Source of the DNA: Mesorhabditis belari
Lineage: Eukaryota > Nematoda > Chromadorea > Rhabditida > Rhabditidae
Direction of reading: 5' to 3'
NCBI GenBank assembly: GCA_958450365.1
Contig: CAUEEP010000741.1
Location: 3,186,501-3,250,500, forward strand
DNA length: 64,000 nucleotides
Of the stretch, positions 33,067 to 43,190 are shown one piece after another. A program made the translations under genes and the position numbers. A model generated the notes under the pieces. The model did not search any database and was not told the DNA's origin. It saw nothing but the letters and a program-made list of their open reading frames with translations. Position 1 is the first letter of the stretch. Each line of letters opens with the position of its first letter.

Positions 33067-33838
33067 ATGGATCCGAAAAAAGAACCGATCAACGACGATG
33101 GAAGCAAAACCCCGAAAAAAGAAATCGACGAAGAGGCCAACAGGTACGGTGTTTTCAAGTTCTCTTTGTAATACAAGCTTTTCGAAACATCTGCATTATT
33201 CAAGCTAAATTTACATATAAGATAAATGAGTGAAATTTGTTCTGAAAATCTCATTCATATATATTCCTATTTCGATCCGAACCGGCAATGTTCCACCAAG
33301 CTAATACACTTCGCGTTCAATACGAGGTCGCTAATGCGGTCCAAGTATGGGTCGATCATCTGCACGTCGTTGTCCGAGTCGATGGACATGATCATTTCTT
33401 TGGCCACGCCGCACAAAATGCCGATCGAAATTACGCCGTCCAGCTATTCCCTAGGCGCTCCTCTTTGATCGAGATCCGCAATCTGCGCAAAGTGGTTGGT
33501 TTTCCTATTGCTTTTTTTGATATCACTGTATATGTAAACCATAAAATCTGTCTCTATTTTTGATATTTTTACAATTACTCACAGTCATTCACAGTTTACT
33601 TATAGTTTACTTATTTTTACACACAATCAGCCGGTAAAATCCGCGAAGTGGATTTTGCCGGCTGGGCATATTATAAATTTCAAAATGTTCTTAACTGTCT
33701 TTTTAGACGTCTACAATTGGCGGTCAGTTGTCTCTTCACGGTGCATTCACGGTTAGACTCACCTTCTCCGATGGGCTCGCTCTTGCTAGTGTCACGAATG
33801 CCTTATATACTCAAAAATATACCGCCGTAAATATGTAA
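33067..33838 (+). CDS. unrecognised small multi-exon gene, copy 2 (the only copy in frame)
   Basis: Exons 33288-33527 (80 codons, starts MFHQANTLRVQYEVANAVQV, ends AFFDIT) and 33707-33838 (TSTIGGQLSLHGAFTVRLTF to a TAA) join in phase 0 through a GTATAT donor and a TTTTTAG acceptor, giving 123 residues. An upstream ATG exon at 33067-33143 (MDPKKEPINDDGSKTPKKEI, charged) ends in a GTACGG donor, but no acceptor links it in frame to the second exon. It may therefore be untranslated, belong to another frame, or be spliced differently. The overlapping frame at 33226-33468 is also open. No signal peptide or known domain is seen; a galectin-like strand pattern was considered but is weak. It lies head-to-head with copy 1. 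Confidence 0.5.
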
Positions 33839-34059
33839 CGCTATTTTGTTTCATGATTTGTGTGTTTTCCCGTTCGAGCTCAATAGATATATTCAAATTT
33901 AAAGCCACAATGCAATTCAAGAGTAAATGGGAAACTTTAATGTAAATTTATGTTTTTCAAATTGAATACTATCAAAATATTTACCTGTTTGCAAAGAAAC
34001 TTGACTTTCACACATCATCTTCGGCAACTGTTCAAGCAATATATATGGATAATATTCTG

Positions 34060-35230
34060 GAAATTGAAAATTCATTTCTTATGTTTTTCTATGGATTTCT
34101 TATGAGTCTTTTTTGAAAAGTTGATGTTGAATTTGGATTCCCCGGCCTCGAAAACCATTGGTTTACAAATTTTCTGTCCAATTTGCCTCGAAAAGTACCA
34201 ATTTTGACCAATTGGAAACTTGATTTAACAGCAAAAGCTGACATTAGGCAAGATATTTATTCTATCCTAAGACATTCATGTACACGTCAATGTTTCTTTG
34301 CAGCCAGTTCACAGTGACTCCAAATTTGTGTCCAAGTAGGAGATGGATGATAAATCGGAGAAAGTTGATGGAGTTTCTTCATCTGAAGACAAGAAATGAT
34401 TCAAATTGTCTAAAGATGTCCTTCTTTTAATTATCCCTACAATCATCAAAAGCTTTGCTTTTTGTAGGCAAAAAAGCCAATAAATGTTAGGGGCTAGCGT
34501 CGCCGTGGAGCGGTCGGGAGCGCGCTTGTCTACGACCCACACGACCCCCCGTAGTGCCACTCAAGTTGTCTTTTTTATTTTTTTATTTTAAATAGCACAA
34601 CTACAATATAGTCTGGAGTTTTCTAAAGAAGTTTGAGCTTTATTGGTCAAAACATGGCCAAGAAAATGCCAGTACAGACAAAAAGACGTTGCTCTTTTGG
34701 CGCACAATTGTGGAAACTCGGGTTTTTCGACTGTAAATCAATTCCCAATCATTCAATTCCCCAAATTTTATATTTCTATGAAATTTCAAGTTAATTTCTA
34801 CGGCCAATTTCAATTTTTATTTCAGAAACACCGTGTTACGCTTTTTTATAGTACTTTGAAGTTCAGCAGTCCCAACTTCTCGACAGAATCGTTGTTTGAC
34901 AGCATTTGCACATATTTTGAAGAATTTCTCCGCTTCTTTTTTACTTATTTTTGTTTTTTATTAAGAAATAGTATTATCTAGAGCATTAAACATCAGAAGA
35001 TTTTCAATAATTTCAAAATTGGAGAGCTAATAGTTGAATTCCCTGAAAGGTGAGCAGAGCAGCGATCATTTCTGATTTGCTATCTTGCAAAGTTAATATG
35101 TCAATATGTTAATATGCAAAGTTGCAAATTAACCTGTAATTTCATAGAAATATAAAATTGGAAGAATTGAATAATAGGGAATTGAGTTACAGTCGAAAAA
35201 AACCGAGCTTCGATAATTGTACGCCAGCCT
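34060..35230. repeat. dispersed repeat R1 (copy 2, without the mariner)
   Basis: This copy is collinear with 27480-27782 plus 29054-29500, with the mariner absent at about 34405. It includes the tRNA-like unit at 34490-34622 (a small deletion removes part of its B-box region). No gene is recognised. Confidence 0.75.
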
Positions 35231-35335
35231 GTATCGTAGATTTAAACCTGAACTTACTCGATTTCTTCTTAGTGCAATTGTCAGCTGTATTCCGATTCAT
35301 CAAAGTCACATAATCGCGTCTAAACGATTTTAATG

Positions 35336-35797
35336 TTATTTGGAAAGATTGTTCAACCTCTTGCACGATCCAACTTGGGCAGATTGCGAGCCGTCTAAAA
35401 GTAAAGTTTTAGGCGATTAGGCTTTAATGCTCTTGACTTGATTTCATTCTAAGAACAAACCCTTGTTACTATTGTTACTATTGTTACTAATTATAGTTTT
35501 AAAATCTTTTAGTACTTTAGGATCTTCGTAATAACTTACCCGAATTGTAACTAGACACAACATGGGCCATTGGACAACATTGAAGACCGCTGTCTGTCGC
35601 GGCACAACGACCTTTTGGCTCGCATTCATCACCCATTCCAAAACAGGCTTAAATGAAAACAAATTGGATTTAAAAGATATTTTTTGTTTTGATATTCAGC
35701 TCAGCAAAGTTATTAATGTTTTAATTAAAATTTTGCTCTTAAAAAAGTGACTCACGCCCAGTGCAAGCTTTCAGATTCGAACAAGTGATCAATTCTT
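35336..35797 (-). CDS. cysteine-rich secreted-type peptide, gene A (5' exon missing)
   Basis: Minus-strand exons 35756-35797, 35540-35647 and 35336-35394 join in phase. They encode CSNLKACTG, CFGMGDECEPKGRCAATDSG, LQCCPMAHVV and a tail with SCKRLNNLSK before TAA. Eight cysteines, including a CC pair, line up with gene B at 37105-37460. The first exon with the signal peptide is not found, because repeat R1 begins just upstream. It could be a truncated paralogue. The pattern resembles the small Cys-rich secreted modules common in nematodes; the specific role is unknown. Confidence 0.6.
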
Positions 35798-35819
35798 CTA
35801 AAACGATTTTTTTCAGTTA

Positions 35820-36640
35820 AGCTTTTAAAGTAAAATCTAGTAAAATCTAGTAAAATCTAGTAAAGTCTAGTTAAATTTAACTTTCTAGTTCAAATCATAA
35901 CTGGTTTTTCACATGAAAACTAGTTTATCTGACGGCTTTAACTTCGAATAATTCTCTTCCACATTACAGCCAATATCTATGAGAACTTCTTAAGCTCGCA
36001 GCTCGTTTAGCGCTCTCAAAATTGGTTTATGGAAAAATAGATGTAAAAAACGAAAACTAAACTAAATTCTAATGGAATCAATGCAAATTTCATTGGAATT
36101 TGAAGTGAGAACTCAAAATCTGGTATTTCTTATGAGTTTTTTTGAAAGGCTGATGTTGAATTTGGATTCTCCAGCCTCGAAAACCATTGGTTTACAAAGT
36201 TTCAGTCCAATTTGCCTCGAAAAGTGTCAATTTTGATCAATTGGAAACTTGATTTAACAGCAAAAGCTGACATTAGGCAAGATATTGATTCTATCCTAAG
36301 ATATTCATGTACACGTCGATATGTTTCTATGTAGCAGACAGTTCACAGTGACTCCAAATTTGTGTCCAAGTAAAGTAAAATCTAGTAAAATCTAGTTAAA
36401 TTTAACTTTCTAGTTCAAATAATAACTAGTTTTTCACATAAAAACTAGTTTATCAGACGGCTTTAACTTTGAATAATCCTCTTCCACAACACAGGCAATA
36501 TCTATGAGAACTTCTTAAGCTCGTAGCTCGTTTAGCGCTCTCAACATTGGTTTATGAAAAAAATATCGTCAAAAAAGCACTGTATAGGAGTTGGAATAAA
36601 CAAACAAACAAACAAACAAACAAAACTTTCTAGATTATTT
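35820..36640. repeat. two further copies of repeat R1 with a TCTAGTAAAA run
   Basis: 35895-36370 and 36425-36560 repeat the sequence at 27235-27720. Short GTAAAATCTA units precede each copy (35830-35875, 36375-36400), and an (AAAC)n run sits at 36597-36625. The duplication of the R1 edge with its TCTAGTTCAAAT flank suggests tandem duplication. Confidence 0.7.
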
Positions 36641-37104
36641 TTGCAGTTTACTAAATTTGATATTCGATTCGAAATCCGATCACCAAATTTCACCAAAAAG
36701 AAGTGAAACCCCAGTTATTCTTGTTTAAAGATGAGAAACTCTTCACTATTTAACAGTTCTCGAATCTACAAGACATTAAAAATGTTAGAATCACATTTCA
36801 GTCTTGATTCTTTTAAGAAAACTTCCAAGAAAGTCCAAGAAAGCTTGTGACAAACTCAATTTATCCGATCTCTTTCCACAGGCGTTCTACAGGTTTTTCT
36901 AGGCATGCAACAGTGCAAAAGGCAATAATTTTCAAAAAGAAAGTAACTTAGAGTTGTTAAAGTTGAACATATTGATAAGTGGGGTTTCCTTTTTAGCATT
37001 AAACTTGTACAAAATGAGCTTTAAACCTAGTAACCTCTCATAAAGTCTCAATAAATAGGTAATACAGTTAGTTTATGTTATAAAAACTTAGTCAAATTTG
37101 AGCC

Positions 37105-37460
37105 TCAAGTTTTTTCTCTACCTTTAGGCATTGTCAAATCAACATAATCAATTGGACAACATTGTAGACCGAGCGATGAAGTGGCACAAACACCTGTTGG
37201 CTCACAGTGATCACCGTCAGCAAAACAGGCTAAAATGCAACATTCGTATCGTTTGACAAAAGAATTTCTTTCAAGAATGGGTTTTATTCATCTCAAAGAC
37301 AAAGACGGATCACTAAATTGATATTAGTTAAATGAATTTTAAAAAGAATTCATTCAATACATCACTTACGTCCAGTGTAAGCCGTCTTATTGCGACAAGT
37401 CGTCGATTGGACTGTCTGAGCCAAAACGAGAATGATTACTGATTGAAGCAATGCAGACAT
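37105..37460 (-). CDS. cysteine-rich secreted peptide, gene B
   Basis: Exon 1 (37370-37460, minus) starts MSALLQSVIILVLAQTVQST, a clear signal peptide, followed by TCRNKTAYTG. The GTAAGT donor joins a TTTTAG acceptor, and exon 2 (37229 down to 37105) reads CFADGDHCEPTGVCATSSLG, LQCCPIDYV, then a short tail to TGA. A GTAGAG donor near the end could instead lead to a third exon, as in gene A. The mature peptide is about 50 residues with six cysteines including CC, spaced as in gene A. It is probably exported; its function is unknown. Confidence 0.72.
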
Positions 37461-37708
37461 GATCAAAAAATGCTCGGCTAAATGTGAATATTTCAAAAAA
37501 ATTTCCAGATCTTTATATATTTCTCCATTCTTTTATGTATCAGCGAGCAATGACATCTAAATAAACAGACCCAATTCGGGGAACAATAGCAATGTGTTGG
37601 TAAACTTTTTTCCGCTTTTTCCGGGAAAATGCCATTCATTGTTTCATCGTGATGTTTGACTCGATCAATAACCTCAGATTTCTTGCAATTTTTTTTTATA
37701 TTTAGTTT

Positions 37709-37880
37709 AGCTTATAGATATTTTCAGGTATCAAACGATCCGTCATCCCGATCTCCATCGTTTCCTTCTAACTGTCTCCAGCATCGATTCAGTTGATGAC
37801 GAAAGTAAACACGAATTTGTGCAGGTGGCTTTTAAATCTTAATTCTATTCTTAATTTTATTCTTATCTTAATACATTTAT
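37709..37880 (+). pseudogene. captured fragment of AMP deaminase (exon 18 and intron edges), left arm
   Basis: 37728-37824 is a copy of AMP deaminase exon 18 (23676-23777), with the flanking acceptor AGCTTATAGATATTTTCAG and the downstream GTGGCTTTTAAATCTTAATT. A 5-base deletion relative to the gene destroys the reading frame. The same fragment is present in inverted orientation at 48880-49018, so capture came before the large inverted duplication. Confidence 0.92.
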
Positions 37881-37899
37881 TCATTTATTTATACATTAT

Positions 37900-38252
37900 T
37901 ATCTTTTTTGATATTTAGTTTAACCAAAGTGCTAACACATTTTTGTAAGTTTCCAGGGCCTTCCTTTCACTGCAGCTCTCTTTACACTTTCAGTCTGTTT
38001 CCATTTTTTGTAGATCTTTCAGAAAAAGTGATACCAAAGCTCTTGGCAATTTCTCTCAAGCTTGAGCCTTGATTGAATGCTGCCACGACTTGTTCTTTGA
38101 TCTCATCTGATAATTGGAACGTACATCTGATAGATTGGAACGTAAAAAATTTGAGAATTAGAAAAAATAGTAGGCGGGAAAACTTTTGGACCCGTAAAAA
38201 AGCGATACTTATGAAAAAGAGACCTATGGATGCGCAAATCGGCGCGAAATTA
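37900..38252 (-). pseudogene. transposase N-terminal helix-turn-helix remnant (left arm)
   Basis: Minus-strand frames at about 38130-37960 contain SDEIKEQVVAAFNQGSSLRE and IAKSFGIT, then after a frame change KIYKKWKQTESVKRAAVKGR. This is the paired-type HTH layout of Tc1/IS630 transposases, but the rest of the element is missing. The counterpart is on the + strand at 48600-48785. The Tc1-like element at 38253 lies next to it. Confidence 0.55.
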
Positions 38253-39882
38253 CAGTACCGAGCAAAAGTCTTGCAACATCACTTTTTCAAAAAAATCGAT
38301 GAAATTTTTTATAGAAAATGCCACCCGTTCGTAGGGCTTTTTTGTTTTTAATTAGAATAATACATGTACACTTTATTTACAAAAACAAATTTGAAGTTCA
38401 GCGTAAAACAAAAAAGTAAATGACAAAACTGCTAAAAAATACCCTAAAAACTGGGTGCAAAAGTCTTGCAACATTCTATGTTTCTCATTTTTATTGTTTT
38501 CAAATTTATTAATTTACACTAATTTTTGTTTTTTTCAGATGCCAAATTCTCACTTGACGACTCCCGAAAGAGAAAAAAATCATGAAAGCAAGAAAAAAAG
38601 GAATATCTCGAGCCGTTGTCTCCGATCTCTTCAAATGCGATCCTTCGACCGTTTCTCGCATTGTTTCAAAAGCAAAAACAACTGGACTTATGCACCGAAG
38701 AAAGAAGAAAGGACGGCCAAGAAGAACAACAGCAAAAGAGGATCGAATACTTGTGATGGCTTCCAAGAAGGATCCGAACATGACATCGACTGAGGGAGCT
38801 CAGCTGATCAAGGATGTTGCAAACAAGGATATCTCTCGATGAACCGTTTCTCGACGATTGACTCAAGCAGAACTGTATAGCCGGAGGGCTGTACGAAAGC
38901 CTTTGATGACCGCTGGCCACAGGAAACAACGGCTTCTATTCGCCAGGACGTACCAAAGTTGGACAAAGCAGGATTGGGCCAACGTGATTTTTGTCGATGA
39001 AACAAAAGTGGATATCTTTTCTCCAAAAGGCGACCACTTGATCAGACGACCCATTGGAAAGCGAATACTCCTTAAATATGTGCGACCTACAATGCGAGCT
39101 GGCGGAGGATCAATCATGTGTTTTGGTAAGCCTCATTTCTAATGCATGCATTAATTTGCCTTTCTCTAGGGGCGATGGCAAAAAATGTGGCAGGTCCACT
39201 CGTCCTCATCCAGTCAACCATGAATGCTCGCCAGTATATGGAAATACTAGAAGGATGTCTACTTCCATTTGCTCAGGATTACATGGCTCCTGGATGGTTT
39301 CTCTACCAGGACAATTCGCCGGTTCACAAGAACAAGCCCATGATGGGTCCCACGGTGAGTCTCTCAAATGGAGGAAAAGCCGATCTCCCTGGATGGTTTG
39401 CCCTTAATAATGTTTTGTTGGTCAATGTGCCCCCCTATGTCGCCTGATTTAAACGTTATTGAGAATTTATGGGCTTACGTGAAGACAAAGTTACGAGGAA
39501 AAGACCTTCACACAAAAGTTGACTTATACGAAAAGTTCGGAGCTTAATTCGCCCAGCAATTCTTCACGAATTAGTCGACTCAATGCCTAAACGACTTAAT
39601 GAAGTGATTTTGGCAAAAGGTGGACCGATTGAATATTAATTTTTGATGTTTTTGTATAATGTTGCAAGACTTTTGCACCCAGTTTTTAGGGTATTTTTTA
39701 GTAGTTTTGTCATTTACTTTTTTTGTTTTACGCTGAACTTCAAATTTGTTTTTGTAAATAAAGTGTACATGTATTATTCTAATTAAAAACAAAAAAGCCC
39801 TACGAACGGGTGGCATTTTCTATAAAAAAATTTCATCGATTTTCTTGAAAAAGTGATGTCGCAAGACTTTTGCTCGGTACTG
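38253..39882 (+). mobile_element. Tc1-like transposon, 1630 bp, about 226-bp inverted repeats (copy 1)
   Basis: TA flanks (38251-38252, 39883-39884) enclose ends CAGTACCGAGCAAAAGTCTT. Each inverted repeat (38253-38478; 39657-39882) carries the motif GCAAAAGTCTTGCAACAT twice, once at the outer tip and once about 200 bp inward in the same orientation. A closely related copy lies at 46869-48484 and a divergent relative of the same length at 51290-52919. The transposase gene inside is broken. Confidence 0.95.
38539..39639 (+). pseudogene. Tc1-like transposase with a 44-nt intron, disrupted (copy 1)
   Basis: The frame starts MPNSHLTTPEREK after a TTTTTTCAG acceptor. It has an HTH region with SRAVVSDLFKCDPSTVSRIV, an AT-hook-like KKKGRPRR, IFVDETKVD with the first catalytic aspartate, an intron at 39126-39169 (GTAAGC to CTCTAG), LYQDNSPVH with the second aspartate, and SPDLNVIENLW with the glutamate. 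The tail reads HELVDSMPKRLNEVILAKGG. The gap between the second and third acids is 49 residues, where Tc1 has 34. The extra stretch includes LSNGGKADLPGWF. Lesions are an extra A in the run near 38577, a stop at 38840, an extra C near 39430 and a frame break near 39542. Confidence 0.93.
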
Positions 39883-40597
39883 TACGTTATCTGACAAAAA
39901 ATTCTGTAAAAAATGCGTACTAGATGCAAAAAAATCATGGAGAATTCAAAAATCGTCGTTATTTGAAATTTTGTCTGGCTCCATTTTGAGTAAAATGTGT
40001 TTTTTTCAAATTTTCTAAGGCTCTAAAATGGCCATATTCAAAAAAACCCCGGCGGTTTTGGATCAAACTTGTCTTTGAATCGGTGATGATGGAGAGTGGA
40101 TCTGCGATTAAATTATCGTCAATTCAATATCGTCAACATCTATCTCAGCCGGCAGCACCATCAAAGGGCATAACCCTCGTTCAGGATGTACCAAAACACC
40201 GCAAATCGCTGTATGTTTTTATTGAAAGATTGGAAAACTAAACTGAGCGATTAATGATATCCTTCCATGGGTTAAAAGTTATCAATTATCGAATTGTGCC
40301 ATTTCTAAGCAGACTCATTGATTTAGCCTGCTTTTTTCAATAGTGAATGCATAAAGTTTAGCCTTAATCTCAAGCCATTAGTTATTTGCTTTTTGACTTT
40401 TATTAAAAATTAAAAGTAGAATTTCTAATGTAGGTAGTAGACATGGTAACCGACTCGGTTCGGTTCGATTCCAAATCGTAATTATTGGTTCACTTTGTTG
40501 CAACCAAAGTAAATAATTATTGTAAATAGTCAACCTTTCTTTCGACTTTCGACTTTCGATAAGACATGTTTTGCAAGTGTTTGCAGAGACACAGGAA

Positions 40598-40813
40598 GAG
40601 TCTGGCACTCGATCCAAATTTGGTTGTTGCAGAGGATTCGGGTATGAGCGTTTTAATGTCTTAAATGGAATCATGAATAAACTTTAGATGAACGTTTTTG
40701 CAAGAATAAAGCATTCGAAGTTATCGATCCGGTAAGTAGTTTTTCAGTTGTTGATTCTAGTCGTTCTTTAGATTGCCATCGAAACTGTGGCTGCATGCCC
40801 GGCTGAACAATAA
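40598..40813 (+). pseudogene. 3' exons of the kinase-like gene, left arm
   Basis: The exons encoding LDPNLVVAEDSG, DERFCKNKAFEVIDP and IAIETVAACPAEQ before a stop match the right-arm copy (45595-45839). The kinase-domain exons are absent; unrelated sequence occupies about 40120-40600 instead. The left arm is thus a truncated copy. Confidence 0.7.
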
Positions 40814-40849
40814 TTTTTATGAAAGTTATGGTTCTAAAGTGTACTATTG

Positions 40850-41368
40850 CAGGTGCTGTTCACTTATCCACGACAGCGATGCTTTGGTGATTCGGAAGTA
40901 AATGGAGTTGGTTTGATTGCTGTTGTGAATTTTGGTATTTAGATGGCTCTTTTACGCCAAAACTGCGCGGACTACTGATGGGAATCTTTTTAGGAGCGAG
41001 TCGCGATCAGCGATCTTTCGAAGTAAGCATCTCTCTTTTAACGGTACTAAAGCATATTTTTTAGGAAACTGCTCGTGAAGAGGCATCGACGGGAATCTAC
41101 TTGCCTACTTCTTTTGCGAATGCCTCGATTTGTCGCAAGAAGCCCGAGGTTGCTTTTAACTACCATATTATCTCACAACTTTTGTTTTAGCAAAAAGAAA
41201 ACACCGAGCACTCCACTATTAGCGCCCAAAGAGTTCAAGCAATGGTTTATGTTTGGTTTAAAACATAAGACACTGGTTTCTTTAGATGTGTCTCAGCTTA
41301 GCAAATTACTGGCCACTCGTAAAGAATCACACAAATTTTTCAAAGCACAATTCCGAATCTTTCTCTGA
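40850..41368 (+). other. possible exons of unknown gene, present in both arms
   Basis: In-frame segments with splice-like edges include VLFTYPRQRCFGDSE (40854-40898), ASRDQRSFE (ending 41020), ETAREEASTGIYLPTSFANA (41065-41150) and a terminal segment with AQRVQAMVYVWF. The right arm (45560-45040, minus) has the same pieces, with a clean 3-base deletion that keeps the frame. I do not recognise the protein, and the first join is uncertain. It may be a continuation or neighbour of the kinase-like gene. Confidence 0.35.
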
Positions 41369-41593
41369 TATTCGTGTTAACTCGATTGATATTTTATTGC
41401 GTGCATAAATATCTGGGAAAGTCAAGTTTCTTTGCAATCAGGTAAGTATTTTGATAGTATTCAATTTGAAAAACATCAATTTACATTAAAGTTTCCCACT
41501 TACTCTTGAATTGCATTGTGGCTTTAAATTGGAACATATTTATTCGGCTCGAACGGGAAAACACAAATCATGAAAGAAAATAGCGTTACATAT

Positions 41594-42704
41594 TTACACA
41601 AGGGTATAGTTTTGAGCAGATAGAGCAACCACGACACCAGTATAAGCGTTTGCATCGGAGAAAGTGAGTTTAACCGTGACTGCACCATGAAGAACGGGCT
41701 GATTGCCAAAATATGCCTAAAGAAACGGTTAAGAACATTTTGAAATTTATTTATAATATGTCCAGCCGGCAAAATCCACTTCGCGGATTTTACCGGCAGA
41801 TTGTGTGTAAAAATAAGTAAACTATAAGTAAACTGTGAATGACTGTGAGTGATTGTAAAAATATCAAAAAGAGAGGGGGGTGGGACAAATGCGACCTTTT
41901 TTTGCGCACCTGGACATTTGCGCACCTTTTTTTTGCTGGAAAAGGCCTTAGGCAAGACCGTAGAGCTTCGAAAATATTTCCATATAAAGGAATCGTATGC
42001 GTAGATTCCGAATTTCGACAAATCAGTCCTCGCTGATACGTCAAATTTGGGATAAAAGGCAAAAACTGCGGAAAAGCGTTAAGTTGCGTAGTTTTTGCCT
42101 TTTAGCCCAAATTTGACGTATCAGCGAGGACTGATTTGTCGAAATTCGGAATCTACGCATACGATTCCCTTATATGGAAATATTTTCGAAGCTCTACGGC
42201 CTTGCCTAAGGCCTTTTCCAGCAAACAAAAGGTGCTCAAATGTCCAGGTGCGCAAAAAAAAGGTCGCATTTGTCCCACCCCCAAAAGAGAGACAAATTTT
42301 TGAGCGCATAAAACTTTTCTATACACTACAGTATCCCACAAAGGCACAAAATGAAAATATTCGGTTATCTCTTTCAAGAGAACTGGGAAATCACTTTGCT
42401 TAAAATTCGGCCTTGTCACCTTACATTTAAAGGTAATACGCTCTAATTTTATGGTTTACATATACAGCGATATCAAAAAAGCAATAGGAAAACCAACCAC
42501 TTTGCGCAGATTGCGGATCTCGATCAAAGATCTTGACCTAGCGATGAACTTGACGGCGTAATTTCGATCGGCATTTTGTGCGGCGTGGCCAAAGAAATGA
42601 TCATGTCTGTCGAATCGGACAATGACGTGCTGATGATTGACCCATACTTCGACTCCATTAGCGACATCGTATTGAACTTGAAAAGTATCCGCTTGGTGAG
42701 ACAT
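41594..42704 (-). pseudogene. unrecognised small two-exon gene, copy 3 (frameshift, intron holds a foldback element)
   Basis: Exon 42466-42704 starts MSHQADTFQVQYDVANGVEV. A one-base loss in the T run near its 3' end shifts the frame relative to copy 2. Exon 41594-41716 reads AYFGNQPVLHGAVTVKLTFS and ends SAQNYTLV before a stop. It is more diverged at its start than copy 1, yet uninterrupted. The intron is enlarged by the foldback at 41876-42282. The upstream exon region carries a 40-bp tandem duplication (42885-42965). Confidence 0.55.
41876..42282. mobile_element. foldback MITE, MULE-like (copy 4), 407 bp, 9-bp target duplication
   Basis: Arms start GGGGGTGGGACAAATGCGAC and pair over almost their whole length around a centre near 42070. 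The 9-bp direct repeat AAAAGAGAG flanks it (41867-41875, 42283-42291). The two other copies of the host module (near 31085 and 33555) lack the insertion, so the boundaries are certain. The 9-bp duplication with very long terminal repeats points to Mutator-like mobilisation. Confidence 0.92.
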
Positions 42705-43190
42705 CGTCCGTTCGGATCGAAAGAGGAATATGAATGAATGAGATTTTCAGAACAAATTCCACCCATTTATCTTATATGCAAATTTAGCTTGAATTACGCA
42801 AATGTTTCGAAAAACTTGTATTACAAAGAAAAATGCGTTCACCGTATATCACCGTACCTGTCAGCCACTTCGTCGATTTCTTTTTTCGGGGTTTTGCTTC
42901 CATCGTCGTTGATCGGTTCTTTTTTCGGGGTTTTGCTTCCATCGTCGTTGATCGGTTCTTTTTTCGGATCCATTTGCTCTTTACCCAAATAATCTAAAAG
43001 GACTTCTTGTTAGCAAAGAAACGATATCAGCTTTTGTTGTATCGCAATCTGGGGGCAGGAGTGGGCGGAGCCTCGAAAAGTTTGCATTTATCCATGAAAA
43101 TTTACATCTATAGGTGATCCGGCACGCTGAATCCAATTAAAATAGTTTCAGCACCTGATTTTCATACGTTTTCGCGACTTTTCTACTACC

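Noticed and set aside
33288..33838. Galectin family assignment for the unknown gene
   Set aside because: The strand pattern near VRVDGHDHFFGHA is suggestive, but the key sugar-binding residues of galectins (HxNPR, WxxE) are absent.
35444..35662. 72-residue minus-strand open frame (MFSFKPVLEW)
   Set aside because: It is a shadow frame of the cysteine-rich exon at 35540-35647, which joins in phase with its neighbours.
39340..39400. Second intron inside the Tc1-like transposase that would restore the usual DD34E spacing
   Set aside because: No GT-AG pair removes the required 45 bases, and the donor-like GTGAGT of copy 1 is absent from the divergent copy, which nevertheless keeps the residues.
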